From the NCBI GenBank assembly GCA_946480815.1, contig CAMLLB010000074.1, positions 1-13,706 on the forward strand: a stretch of DNA of 13,706 nucleotides, read 5' to 3'. This DNA comes from an uncultured Flavobacteriales bacterium. GTDB taxonomy: Bacteria; Bacteroidota; Bacteroidia; Flavobacteriales; Crocinitomicaceae. The notes under the pieces are model-generated. The model was not told the DNA's origin. It did not search any database and saw nothing but the letters and a program-made list of their open reading frames with translations. Each line of letters starts with the position of its first letter. Within the stretch, counting starts at the first letter, position 1. Below are positions 7,201 through 13,706 of this stretch, piece by piece. A program made the translations under genes and the position numbers.

Positions 7201-7974
7201 ATCTTCGTCAAAGCGGGTATTCACATTTCCGGTAACCAGCGCCGGCAATCCCCATTTTCCGTCCGGAAGCCGTTTCCGGCAATAAATATCCTTGCTTCCT
7301 TTTTCAGAATCTCCGTAAGAAGAATAATAAATCGTCTGGGCATTATCCGGAAAGTGGATCAAGGGTGTGTGGTTTTTCTTCTTATCGACTTTGGACTGAT
7401 AATCAGCCGTGATCAGGATCACTCCACCGATATTTGACAGGTTGTACAAGCGGAAAAAGGAAGCATATTCGATCTCCTTCTTTTCCAATACCACCAAATC
7501 CGTAATTGTTGTCAGTAATTTCTTCCCGTTCTGACACATTTCGATCTGGTGATCGATGTCAAAATTCGGGTTGGGTTTTCCTCCGCTTTTTTGAATGTAG
7601 AGGTTGTAATTTTTAATGGCTTCGTTGAAACTGAAGTTCAAATGGTATGCTTTTCCTAAATAAAAATACGCTTCCGGGGCAATATTCGGATCCGTGACAC
7701 TAAAGTTCAGGTATTTGAATGCATCCTGCTTTTTGTAGGAATTGAAAAGCAGGCAAGTTCCGTACTTGTAGTTGTATTCCGGTGATCTCGGATTCAATGC
7801 AATGAGGTGCAAAAACTGCGGAGTTGCTTCCACAAACTGCTCTGCATCGAAGAGTTTATCTGCTTTTAGCTTTAAATCGGCTTCGGTTTCCTGGGCAAAA
7901 GAAAAGTGAGCTGTCAGAACCAACAGTAATAGTAGTGACCAACCATTTATTCGTTTAAATGACTTCAAGCTCAA
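1258..7974 (-). CDS. Giant exported TPR-PD40-coiled-coil protein with two SPOR domains
   Basis: A 2238-residue protein. Order: signal peptide (1-27, cut after FSFA); TPR-like helices (about 34-130); PD40/beta-propeller-like repeats (about 202-345: IYYSSYGDSEKGSKDIY, FPYLSPNGEYLYFCS, GGFDVFR); a small beta domain like carboxypeptidase regulatory domains (about 350-425); charged Lys/Glu/Gln-rich helix (about 430-1800); SPOR domains at 1834-1917 (YRVQVGAF) and 1976-2058 (FYTVQVGVY), a fold that binds denuded peptidoglycan; and an unassigned C-terminal domain. The N-terminal half recalls PorE-like proteins of type IX secretion and gliding, but those end in an OmpA-like domain. There is no T9SS sorting tail. 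A periplasmic scaffold tied to the wall or septum is inference. The start is TTG: a TAA lies four codons upstream in frame and no ATG precedes the signal peptide. It is 24 bases after plsY. Confidence 0.85.
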   Translation of the reverse strand: MSLKSFKRINGWSLLLLLVLTAHFSFAQETEADLKLKADKLFDAEQFVEATPQFLHLIALNPRSPEYNYKYGTCLLFNSYKKQDAFKYLNFSVTDPNIAPEAYFYLGKAYHLNFSFNEAIKNYNLYIQKSGGKPNPNFDIDHQIEMCQNGKKLLTTITDLVVLEKKEIEYASFFRLYNLSNIGGVILITADYQSKVDKKKNHTPLIHFPDNAQTIYYSSYGDSEKGSKDIYCRKRLPDGKWGLPALVTGNVNTRFDEDFPYLSPNGEYLYFCSKGHNSMGGFDVFRSKFDPENNSFGETENMDFAISSPDNDLFYVVDSLEKNAYFASSRQSQNGKIHVYKVRVDRVPIQLAIIKGEFNSSLKPENKKISIKVTDVASGNEVGLFRSNEKGSYLITLPRGGKYTYEMTVEGNPTIHKAQVNVPFLKEFKPLKQKIQEEAGATGEQLVRVVDQFNEEVEDAQGILAEVIRMRSELNVNAGNFDINALDAQKENKKVLADIGLEGASNQEIIAKFEMIQQKQEQKTDNLTRLETGSLVAIVEKAEQIEALQAEVKKDVAKANAAGTNTEKNEILLAANDKVAKIIELREEIQRIDAFADSISKLIPKELEKLKAITELKETVSKSVVDEKYDQLKEAVIAKADLVKSIENEKEPHPVNHLLAENESIGKQSEQLKKQLNSYTESSAQLDKEIATLKTELASAKAKDQPVIQSKIDSKESEKQLVTEEVKRLDGKVTELHKKEVANTKQITFINNLQHTNDNKTATKAEADAKLETINSNNVRSLESYVKEQFKSIDTTQVTARTNDMLAQESKSRVEGFETDYTAAQEAVDKQTDLTHEEKVALKVKNNEQLDKKLTQELAKIDEGLAKNPNDTKLIDQKKEVLAIKTENEKKKETILSESQLPVNTSTTPEKELTALMPNYDTELKNAGNNPNEEERLKDQNKVDEALLDQVDKELDKVYESLTKDPLNQKLQDKKEALASLKKDKEAVVKERQEKLDELESNQNEQVAAVTIEKELTQVAPNYEEEKKAIGDKNGLGELKALNQLEAKTIDAIDKELTTLNPKTDAVSTKRKEVLQELKKQFGENIASRNEEIKTLSNTAVVEPKNSEKDLVKEVRPGYEENLAKIEAGTTSSEEKTKLFIDEEVKLLADLKEQQDKTKKAISKNPSDSVSVNKLIDLNRLETVHEAKLDEQKQTAIAQAKAKLKDEQVRQEVMPEYQALSTDEIQNLSKEEAVKKLEEEKKLQQAIEKQILANSKANEKSFSADKIAENQVLTELLQQSKETEEELKASANKTPIENTNPNSDVASLETILGSEYAFAMTQKPGSKQEAAKQLEILDGLTKTIDSKIKEEKRSQNPDTKKIEQLEKQLEEIKTRKGIIEAETPVAVASSEVASLETVLGSEYTFAMIQKPGSKEEAAKQLQILNELSESIESKIDEEKRSEAPDTKKIDLLEKQLEEIRKRKGVIEVDTPVAVNTVVSGNPQADLTKLKEEETQLKEQLTGASAKEKTEIEKKLAANKEAQQKTETAIQEKTILALGNSGAEKKQALEAVSSSDPVKSAVLERISAPANTTDPVLEKTSQVTLLDAATEYLNGQEIFEGTKQTVQTEAALKEQKRRFSIEIGEIENQLQKAGTDPKQAEVLKKQKQAFEDAIAKIDQQLDAQASEKTYDLINDPALTKTVSVAEEQAIASNKDYPKLREQQQEINRLKEAVNQVKNQLEEKRKEYVAAKDPAERSEIQAQIQQLSNQLTAKNEQIVQKETALNTALNAVEGDKEAWKNVLTREVQPKSAVSTTIADVLAPEVGTGFEIKRTPEVTQTVIKKAIPVGVKAPTGLVYRVQVGAFAKPIPEALFKEFTPVTGEKLDNGITRYLAGYFGNRQKVLDAQRDIRALGYTDAFVVAYCDGKRISLAEARQLEEQGLCKPMRQDSIVMEVIQNTIAQLPADTIAKYKTEPKVSDYNKAPGAVTAIASEEIKGLFYTVQVGVYNRPATREQLHDINPLVTRRLENGQIRYSTGTFRSVDEARPKKAEAVEKGVSDAFITAYFNGERISLQEAKKLLAEQGEAILFKEQELPKIQETPVSDQVAKEYAKENPVIEKPVLNQYALISKEVYSEYPRKLMNQLRVQGDFYFDQTDLRIKTQANEELPRLVNNTVAFDTLVQIPVKASDLSEPNKNLVVGVWDFKEIPGSWANWLLRLTLPYEVKTSASTIEISMNVEGEAERKEVEGLFTAHGARIKTE
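1801..2475 (-). other. Region encoding the two SPOR domains
   Basis: Residues 1834-1917 and 1976-2058 share the layout VQVG(A/V)(F/Y), then NGxxRY, then DAFxxAYxxGxRISLxEA, so they are paralogous copies within one protein. The linker is about 58 residues. The first copy has Cys1902 (AYCDGKRI), and Cys1921 follows just after it; both could form a disulphide in the periplasm, which is inference. The second copy has neither. Confidence 0.8.
3547..4068 (-). repeat. Tandem duplication of an 87-codon unit
   Basis: Two direct copies of 261 bases, 3808-4068 (residues 1303-1389) and 3547-3807 (residues 1390-1476). By hand count, 63 of 87 residues are identical, and all differences keep the frame. Shared landmarks are VASLET, GSEY, QKPGSK, PDTKKI and TPVAV. 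The likeness is much higher than between the other modules of this protein, which points to a recent duplication. Confidence 0.92.
3547..5547 (-). repeat. Array of about seven degenerate helical modules
   Basis: Within residues about 810-1476, an anchor tyrosine preceded in most copies by Pro, Gly or a short hydrophobic stretch recurs at 821, 920, 1023, 1119, 1217, 1316 and 1403, a spacing of 103 to 87. Several anchors share EKELTALMPNY, EKELTQVAPNY or EKDLVKEVRPGY. Each is followed by a charged helix, a loop with an NP or P core (AKNPNDTK, TKDPLNQK, TLNPKTD, SKNPSDS, SQNPDTKK, SEAPDTKK) and a second helix. The fifth copy, at 1217, lacks the NP loop. The pattern fits helical hairpins joined by flexible linkers. 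Edges are approximate. Confidence 0.65.
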
Positions 7975-7998
7975 CTTATTGTTTTAGAGGCAATACGC

Positions 7999-8622
7999 TT
8001 ATTTCTTAAAAAGGTTCATTTTACTTTCTGTTCCATGCAATAACCGTGTGATGTTTTTACGATGGGCAAAAATTACAATGAACGCCAACAATGACCCAAA
8101 GATAGGCAAAGCGTATGTATTTATTGGAAATAACCACAAACAACATGAAAATACAATGGCTGCACTGATGGATCCCAATGACACGTAATGTGAGGTAATG
8201 AAGACTATTAAAAAAACGACCAGGCAAATTGCAGCAGCAGCGGGTTGAAGCCCAACAATGACACCAAGCGAAGTTGCAACTCCTTTCCCTCCTTTAAATC
8301 CTGCAAAAATTGGAAAAACATGTCCTAAAACTGCCATAAAGGAAGCCACTAGCTGAATGTGTGTCAAATGTGCTGAAGAAAAAGGAAGCGGCAGTACAAA
8401 ATAAGGTAACAGCACTGCCAGCATTCCTTTTAAAATATCTATCGTAAGAACAACCCTACCTGCTTTTTTTCCAAGTACACGAAACGTATTTGTTGCTCCC
8501 GCATTCTTACTTCCGTGTTCTCTTACATCTAAATCATATTTTGCACGACCTACCCAAACTGCTGTTGGTATTGATCCTAAAAAATATGCAGGTATGGCCC
8601 ATAAAAAATCAGTCCAGTTCAT
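7999..8622 (-). CDS. plsY: Acyl-phosphate:glycerol-3-phosphate acyltransferase PlsY
   Basis: Integral inner-membrane enzyme that moves an acyl group from acyl-phosphate (made by PlsX) to sn-glycerol-3-phosphate, giving lysophosphatidic acid, the first step of phospholipid synthesis. It has 207 residues, typical for the family. Motifs run in order: GSIPTAVWVGR near residue 16; HGSKNAGATNTFRVLG, the conserved first cytosolic loop; GHVFPIFAGFKGGKGVAT with the glycine-rich second loop; and HRKNITRLLHGTE near the C-terminus. Hydrophobic stretches between them fit the multi-pass topology. The ATG overlaps the stop of the upstream gene by one base (TAATG), with no clear Shine-Dalgarno, so translational coupling is likely. 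A TATTTTTG lies just before the start but has no -33 partner, so I do not call a promoter. Confidence 0.96.
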   Translation of the reverse strand: MNWTDFLWAIPAYFLGSIPTAVWVGRAKYDLDVREHGSKNAGATNTFRVLGKKAGRVVLTIDILKGMLAVLLPYFVLPLPFSSAHLTHIQLVASFMAVLGHVFPIFAGFKGGKGVATSLGVIVGLQPAAAAICLVVFLIVFITSHYVSLGSISAAIVFSCCLWLFPINTYALPIFGSLLAFIVIFAHRKNITRLLHGTESKMNLFKK

Positions 8623-11600
8623 TATTCAAAAATAGCATTTAGTTTGCCTAAATACACGCTATTTGTTGAGATTTGATATAAGAAACTTTTCGATTTACGT
8701 TTATCTTCCTTGATTGCATTGATGGAATTCGCAAGTTCTGAATCACTTGTAATAATATTCAGCGTTCCATCTCTTTTCAACATCGCATAATCCAATAGGT
8801 AATCCGGTCCTCCCGGAACTTGCATCATTAGCGTAAAATGGTCACCGTTTTGGGAATAGATCTGTTCAAATGCTGCACGGAAAACAACTTGTCTCATCAC
8901 CGGTTTTCCATACAAGTTCACGATTGCAGCTCCTTCCAGGCTCGACATCAAACCGCGAATATCTTTCGACATCGGGATATTTTTCAAGTGAACTCCGGTG
9001 ATTACGATCGATTTTTCCATCTCATCCGGTAAACGCTTCACTTTCTTGTCTTCAGACAGGGTGTAATCCGATTTGATCTTATCTGCCGTTTTACGATCAC
9101 CCCACATCAACAAAGCTTGTTCGATATTCGTTGTTTCGAATGACAATGGTTTTGACCCTTCGTAATCCACAATTCGTTGGCCTACGCTTTCCCAAACTCC
9201 TCTGTCCATCGGGAAATTCAGTTTCAGGGTTGCATTCACATCGGTTTGTCCGCTTTGCTGGTTGTAGGAAACCATTCCGATCGCATCCACTGTGATATCA
9301 CCGTAATCCATTCCCATGTTGATCTTTCCTTCTCCGTTCATCGCACAGCTTTCCGTATGTAATGAGAGAAAATTACCCGGCTCGTTGCGGTTCAACAATT
9401 TCTCTTTCGGTCCGATCTGGAACTCTTTAGCGGTAAAATCATATTGCAGTACTCCGGTTGCAGTAATGAAGATCGGATCATTCGGATCTTCCAGGGAAGA
9501 AAGGAAAGTCGGATATAAACGGATCGAATCTTTCTGACGCGAATCTCTCCAGACAATTCCGGCTGCAATAGCTTGTCCGTCCAGCGTTTTCATATTCGGT
9601 GTAACCGGGATCTGGATATTCTTCGGATCAATTTCTGCCGAGAACGACATCCAGCTCTTCGCAAACTTCTCACAATTGTGGTTAATTCGCGTTGCACCGC
9701 TAAAGCTGATCAACGGATTAGCTGCTTTAATTTTCATCGGACCGTAGTAATCAAAATACTTATTCAGTTTAAATCCGGCCTCACTTTTCACCGTTCCGGT
9801 TGCAACGGTCTGCGAAGTTGAATCCACACCGATCTTATCCATATGGATTAGTGTCTTTACAGAATCCGCATCGTAATACGGATAATCTCCTTCTGCCGTA
9901 TATTTTCTTCTTGCGGCAATCGTTGTATTTGCATTTAAGAAAGTATGGTATTTCGTAACGTAGTTGGCTACGATCTTCGAATTCAAAAGCGGATCCATTA
10001 CGGCATTCTTGTGAATGGTCACTTTTGCGCTATCCGGGTAAATACGCGCATCCGCCACATCAATGAAGGTGGTATTCGAACAATACAATACTTTTTTCTT
10101 CATCGAGAATTTGACTTTCGGTGCAGCAAACTGCAAGGAATCCTGGTCCGGATGAATTGAGAACATGTTCGGCTGTGCCAGGTTCAAATCGGTGTTGATA
10201 TTGATATCCCCTGAACTGCTTGCACCACCTTTTTTAGACAATTCCATTTCATCCTGATCCATCAACCAGGTAAAAAGGTCCACTTTCGCGGCGTATTTGA
10301 TTACCGGGAAAATCTTCAATTCTTCCCCGTCATTGGACTTAAAGTCTCCTTTACGGTCCTTGAAGGAAATATGTGCATTGACGTTATTGGACGAGAATGC
10401 GAGCGGACTTTCCCCTTCTTCCGGGTATGGATTCTTCAGCTGGAAGACCGAGGTATCGGAATCGATATCGTAACGTTTAAACTTAAAGGCATCAGATCCA
10501 ATACTTGCTTTCTGCATGGAAATAATTCCGTATCCGGTCATTCCTGTCGGTTGAACGATAGCCGTTCCGTTCAGTTTGGCTTCCCCGTTAAAGAAAGTCA
10601 ATTCATTCTCCTGAGTGGATGAAGCTTTTAATACATTTTGTCGCGGAACATAGGTAATGAATGCATCCGGAGATTTCACATCCGGAAACTGAACACCTGC
10701 TTCAACCGGTTTGTTCTCAAATTTGGCATATCCGAGTGTTGAATCGGGCAAAAAGGTAAAGGCTTTCGAATCGGAAATGGATTGAATGAAGTTAATCACT
10801 CCGGCTCCCTGCAATCCGTTATTTGACAAAACGATCTTGTTTTTGTACATCGCTTTTGTACCGTAGAAAACATGCCCTTCCGGTGGTGCAACCGTACTGA
10901 ATCCAAGCGAATAATCCGGCATGATCTTCAAATCTTCTTTGATCACCGGGAAAATCCCCGCAGAAACCAATTCTCCTTTCAAACGGAACGATTTTTCAGC
11001 AAAATTATCCAAACTATCCATTTCAAAAGGAAGACAGGTATAGTAGAAACGCGCAGAATCATATGCCCCTTTAAACAAATCATACTGGTTGTAATACACC
11101 TTGGATGGCTTAACAGACTTTAAGATCGGATATTTCGTAATGTCATTTTTCATTCCGGAACGGTTTGTAGGATCATCCACCAGGATTTCTCCGACAATTC
11201 CGTTTAGTGCAGAACCTAAGGCAATGGATCTGTTCCCGTCTGCCTGGGAAAGCGGTTTTGCACGGAAATAACTCTTATCTGTTTTAATCAGGTTGATCTT
11301 ATTTGCCTCATAGGCATAGTTTGCTTCCAGGGTATGGATTTCGAATTTACCGGAAGAAGCCCATCCTGTGAATTTAAAGTCCCTGTTTTTGCTGATTTTA
11401 ACTTGTGCTCTGTCAGGCAAAACAAATGAGCCCTGGGCATCTGAAATAGTCACCCGGTCTACTGCTTCCAAAGCAATTTCCATTGTTCCCAGGTTCATAC
11501 TCCCGAAATTCGGCATTACTCTTCTTTGAATAGCCAGAATTGAATCTTGTGCAGCCACTTTTTGAAGTGCCGGATTATCTTTCAGTTGTTCCGGAGCAAA

Positions 11601-13238
11601 TTTTGGCTTTGGCCGCATGTCCGACACGAAAATCAGGTTATCGTAATCGCGCTTACCGGCTCTTGCCTCAATAAACACTTTCGTTTTCTGGTTTACTTTG
11701 ATGATTTTATTTTCGGTATCGTAACTGATAAACCCATAAGATGCCAGGTCCAGCAACTGAGTTTTCACCTGTTCTACTGTTTTACCGAGTGCTGTTGCTG
11801 CTTTTCCTTCTGTTAACGTAAATTCATCGTATTTATAGCAGTAATTGTACAAGGATGCAAGCGGGTGTACCTGTTCCATTCCCTGCAGGCGATCGTATAA
11901 TCTTCCATCGTAGAAATTCATCGATTCGAAGCGTGCAATTCGTTGCTCCTGGCTGGTCCCGAACTCATACGTAAAGATTAAATCCGTACCGGTCCGTTTC
12001 CAGATTACTTTTTGAACGTACCATTCCAATTGGTGATAGGAATCTGTAAACGGAGATTGCAGCACACCTGATTTTCCCCTGGTCAATTCAACCATATTCG
12101 AATCTTTGGTGTAGGTGAATCCTACTCCAGGGTGTGTAATTGAATCTTTTTCACCGACATACAATGTAGTTTGGGTTACATTTGAGACAATTCTTGCCGG
12201 CTCAATAGCAATGTATTGTGTTTTTGCTACAAGGAATTTTTTTCCGCTCCGTTTAATTGTTAACTGGGCCAATTCGGTTGCATTTCCGATTCCCACAACA
12301 CTGGCTCCCTGTAAGGAAAAACCGCCCACATAATCCATATCCGGAAGGACATTATTAATGATTAGTTTACGTTCGAAGGAAATAAACTGCGGATAATTGC
12401 GGTCTGCTTCACGAATAATACGAAAAGCGCGTTCGTTCAATGTTCCTTTCACCTTTTTCCCGGGAAAGAAAGGGCTTGTCAGTGAAACGGTATCTGCTTT
12501 GATAAAATTCGACTTCATGGAAGCATCGTAATTACCCAACTCAGCAAATGTTTCATTTTCTTTCAGGCCAACTTTTACCCAATTTACTTTACCTCCCTGG
12601 CCAATCCATTTTTTCAGCACCGGATCGTATGTTCCATTTGTATTGTAAACGACCAATGAATCAAGGAAACGCGCTTCATCTCTTTTTGCTCCTTTATTCG
12701 GGAAACCACAAACCAGGCGGCCATTTGTAAACTTAATGATCGGTTTATCCGTGAACTCAAATACATATCCGCCGTAGAAATACCATTCTTCGTTGGAAGA
12801 ACTTGCCAGCATTCCTTTGGAAAAGAATCCGGCAGAGAGTTCAATAAAATCTTTGAATTTGTTCACGTTCTTAGCATCCAATAGTTTGTCTACGGAATTA
12901 TGCCAGGCAGTGAAAGAGGATTCGGGCTGCTTGTTTTTTACAAAAGAATAAACGGAAAACACATAATTGTAAATCTCAGGATACACCTTCAGGCGCTTAC
13001 TTTCCATGACGTTACAAGTCGCAACCATTTTGGAAAAGTACTTATCCGGAAAATCAGTTGATTTGAGCAAAACCACTGAAAATTCGTCTTTCAAAAAGTC
13101 TTTTTGCTCTTTATCCAAATAATCACTTGTCAATGAACTGATGGTCTTTACAAATTTTTCCCTGTCTTCAGGATAAGACTGAGAAAATGAATTTGCAGCA
13201 CAACACATTACAATTAAAATGAATCCCCATTTTTTCAT
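8622..13238 (-). CDS. Very large exported protein of unknown function
   Basis: A 1538-residue protein I do not recognise. It opens with MKKWGFILIVMCCAANSFSQ, a Sec signal peptide probably cut after S19; the Cys pair has no proper lipobox, so it is unlikely to be a lipoprotein. After a helical start (to about residue 140), most of the chain reads as alternating beta strands with many aromatic, Asp and Gly residues. There is no membrane segment after the signal, no catalytic motif I know and no T9SS sorting tail. Residues about 465-520 look loosely like a winged helix, which is probably fortuitous in an exported protein. Stretches such as FIDVADARIYPD (near 1060) recall the strand-turn rhythm of OstA/LptA-type beta-jellyroll or solenoid proteins, but this is only an impression. 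It overlaps prmA by ATGA and plsY by TAATG, so its synthesis is tied to both. An envelope role is inferred from export and context. Confidence 0.85.
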   Translation of the reverse strand: MKKWGFILIVMCCAANSFSQSYPEDREKFVKTISSLTSDYLDKEQKDFLKDEFSVVLLKSTDFPDKYFSKMVATCNVMESKRLKVYPEIYNYVFSVYSFVKNKQPESSFTAWHNSVDKLLDAKNVNKFKDFIELSAGFFSKGMLASSSNEEWYFYGGYVFEFTDKPIIKFTNGRLVCGFPNKGAKRDEARFLDSLVVYNTNGTYDPVLKKWIGQGGKVNWVKVGLKENETFAELGNYDASMKSNFIKADTVSLTSPFFPGKKVKGTLNERAFRIIREADRNYPQFISFERKLIINNVLPDMDYVGGFSLQGASVVGIGNATELAQLTIKRSGKKFLVAKTQYIAIEPARIVSNVTQTTLYVGEKDSITHPGVGFTYTKDSNMVELTRGKSGVLQSPFTDSYHQLEWYVQKVIWKRTGTDLIFTYEFGTSQEQRIARFESMNFYDGRLYDRLQGMEQVHPLASLYNYCYKYDEFTLTEGKAATALGKTVEQVKTQLLDLASYGFISYDTENKIIKVNQKTKVFIEARAGKRDYDNLIFVSDMRPKPKFAPEQLKDNPALQKVAAQDSILAIQRRVMPNFGSMNLGTMEIALEAVDRVTISDAQGSFVLPDRAQVKISKNRDFKFTGWASSGKFEIHTLEANYAYEANKINLIKTDKSYFRAKPLSQADGNRSIALGSALNGIVGEILVDDPTNRSGMKNDITKYPILKSVKPSKVYYNQYDLFKGAYDSARFYYTCLPFEMDSLDNFAEKSFRLKGELVSAGIFPVIKEDLKIMPDYSLGFSTVAPPEGHVFYGTKAMYKNKIVLSNNGLQGAGVINFIQSISDSKAFTFLPDSTLGYAKFENKPVEAGVQFPDVKSPDAFITYVPRQNVLKASSTQENELTFFNGEAKLNGTAIVQPTGMTGYGIISMQKASIGSDAFKFKRYDIDSDTSVFQLKNPYPEEGESPLAFSSNNVNAHISFKDRKGDFKSNDGEELKIFPVIKYAAKVDLFTWLMDQDEMELSKKGGASSSGDININTDLNLAQPNMFSIHPDQDSLQFAAPKVKFSMKKKVLYCSNTTFIDVADARIYPDSAKVTIHKNAVMDPLLNSKIVANYVTKYHTFLNANTTIAARRKYTAEGDYPYYDADSVKTLIHMDKIGVDSTSQTVATGTVKSEAGFKLNKYFDYYGPMKIKAANPLISFSGATRINHNCEKFAKSWMSFSAEIDPKNIQIPVTPNMKTLDGQAIAAGIVWRDSRQKDSIRLYPTFLSSLEDPNDPIFITATGVLQYDFTAKEFQIGPKEKLLNRNEPGNFLSLHTESCAMNGEGKINMGMDYGDITVDAIGMVSYNQQSGQTDVNATLKLNFPMDRGVWESVGQRIVDYEGSKPLSFETTNIEQALLMWGDRKTADKIKSDYTLSEDKKVKRLPDEMEKSIVITGVHLKNIPMSKDIRGLMSSLEGAAIVNLYGKPVMRQVVFRAAFEQIYSQNGDHFTLMMQVPGGPDYLLDYAMLKRDGTLNIITSDSELANSINAIKEDKRKSKSFLYQISTNSVYLGKLNAIFE

Positions 13239-13706
13239 AGTTCTGTTTTTTTAAGTTTCATGGACGCCCATGTTTCTTTATCTCTTACTTCCAATAATTC
13301 AAAACCTGCTTTTTGGGCAGCATCTTCCAATTCCGAAACATCGGAAGTGAAAAAACCACTCAAATAAAGTAAACCATTATCGGAACACAATTTTGCGTAA
13401 TCAGGTAAATGCCTTTTCAGCACATTTTTGTTGATGTTAGCAAGGATCACACCAAAATCTTTTTCTTCGATCGAATCAATATCTCCCAACAGTCCGCGGA
13501 TCTTTGTGCAGCCATTGCGGGCAGCATTTTCAAGTGTATTTTCTACCGACCACGATTCAATATCCACGGCAAGAAGATCCTTGGCACCTTTTTTCTCTGC
13601 CAAAATTGCCAAAACACCTGTCCCGGTTCCCATATCTAGTACTCTTTCAGGGAGTAAGTGTAAATCGAGCAGGAATTGTGACATCAGGTAAGTAGTTTGG
13701 TGATGG
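13235..13706 (-). CDS. prmA: Ribosomal protein L11 methyltransferase (5' end beyond the window)
   Basis: SAM-dependent enzyme that trimethylates ribosomal protein L11 in the cytoplasm. The visible C-terminal 156 codons start with HHQTTYLM, the family's GTGHHxTT segment just before the SAM-binding core. Next come VLDMGTGTGVLAILAEKKGA (motif I), LLAVDIE (acidic residue for the SAM ribose) and GVILANINKNVL, the PrmA form of motif IV. The frame continues past the internal ATG at 13684 to the window edge, so that ATG is not the start. The stop overlaps the ATG of the 1538-residue gene by four bases (ATGA), pointing to translational coupling. The operon promoter must lie outside the window. Confidence 0.93.
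   Translation of the reverse strand, partial: HHQTTYLMSQFLLDLHLLPERVLDMGTGTGVLAILAEKKGAKDLLAVDIESWSVENTLENAARNGCTKIRGLLGDIDSIEEKDFGVILANINKNVLKRHLPDYAKLCSDNGLLYLSGFFTSDVSELEDAAQKAGFELLEVRDKETWASMKLKKTEL

Noticed and set aside
8625..8637. TATTTTTG just upstream of plsY as a promoter
   Set aside because: It lies about five bases before the ATG with no TTG at the right spacing, and it falls within the last codons of the upstream gene.
11680..11845. Winged-helix DNA-binding domain in the 1538-residue protein
   Set aside because: The likeness is loose (a helix pair followed by a short hairpin), and the protein carries an export signal, so DNA binding is unlikely.
13179..13238. Lipoprotein signal at the CC pair of the 1538-residue protein
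   Set aside because: The residues before Cys12 (LIVM) do not fit a lipobox, while a Sec cleavage site before Gln20 looks normal for this lineage.
13235..13684. A complete 149-residue methyltransferase starting at 13684
   Set aside because: The frame continues upstream to the edge with HHQTTYL, a conserved PrmA segment, so this ATG is internal.
1..13706. CRISPR array, insertion sequence or integrase
   Set aside because: I found no regularly spaced direct repeats with unique spacers, no transposase or recombinase motif, and no second copy of the tRNA 3' end in the window.

Overview
The window looks like a chromosome segment of a Bacteroidota bacterium, probably of the order Flavobacteriales. 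Three things suggest this: two promoters of the Bacteroidota type (TTG, 19-20 bases, TAnnTTTG), a ClpS of the short flavobacterial kind, and a very large exported protein that joins TPR, PD40 and SPOR modules. This placement is inferred from gene style, not from a search. Every supported gene lies on the minus strand, so transcription runs from right to left.

Right and centre (13706 to 1258): a tightly packed four-gene cluster. It holds the 3' part of prmA (ribosomal protein L11 methyltransferase), a 1538-residue exported protein of unknown function, plsY (glycerol-3-phosphate acyltransferase) and a 2238-residue exported protein. The first two junctions overlap (ATGA and TAATG) and the third gap is 24 bases, so translational coupling and a single transcript are likely. 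The 2238-residue protein has a signal peptide, TPR-like helices, a PD40 propeller-like region, a small beta domain, about 1370 residues of charged helix, two SPOR (peptidoglycan-binding) domains and an unassigned C-terminal domain. Within the helical part I find a degenerate module of about 87-103 residues, present at least seven times, whose last two copies are a recent tandem duplication.

Left-centre (1265 to 679): a hairpin carrying a REP-like core, then clpS with its own promoter, then tRNA-Arg(ACG) with its own promoter and a strong terminator. Two near-identical 28-base sequences in opposite orientation bracket clpS and the tRNA.

Left edge (650 to 1): an AT-rich stretch holding the N-terminal 156 codons of an AAA15-type (COG1106-like) ATPase with a clear Walker A motif. 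Its base composition and its place beyond the 3' end of a tRNA gene suggest acquired, possibly phage-defence, DNA. The rest of that locus is outside the window.

The best candidates for something undescribed are the 2238-residue protein with its repeat module, and its large beta-rich partner encoded upstream of plsY.
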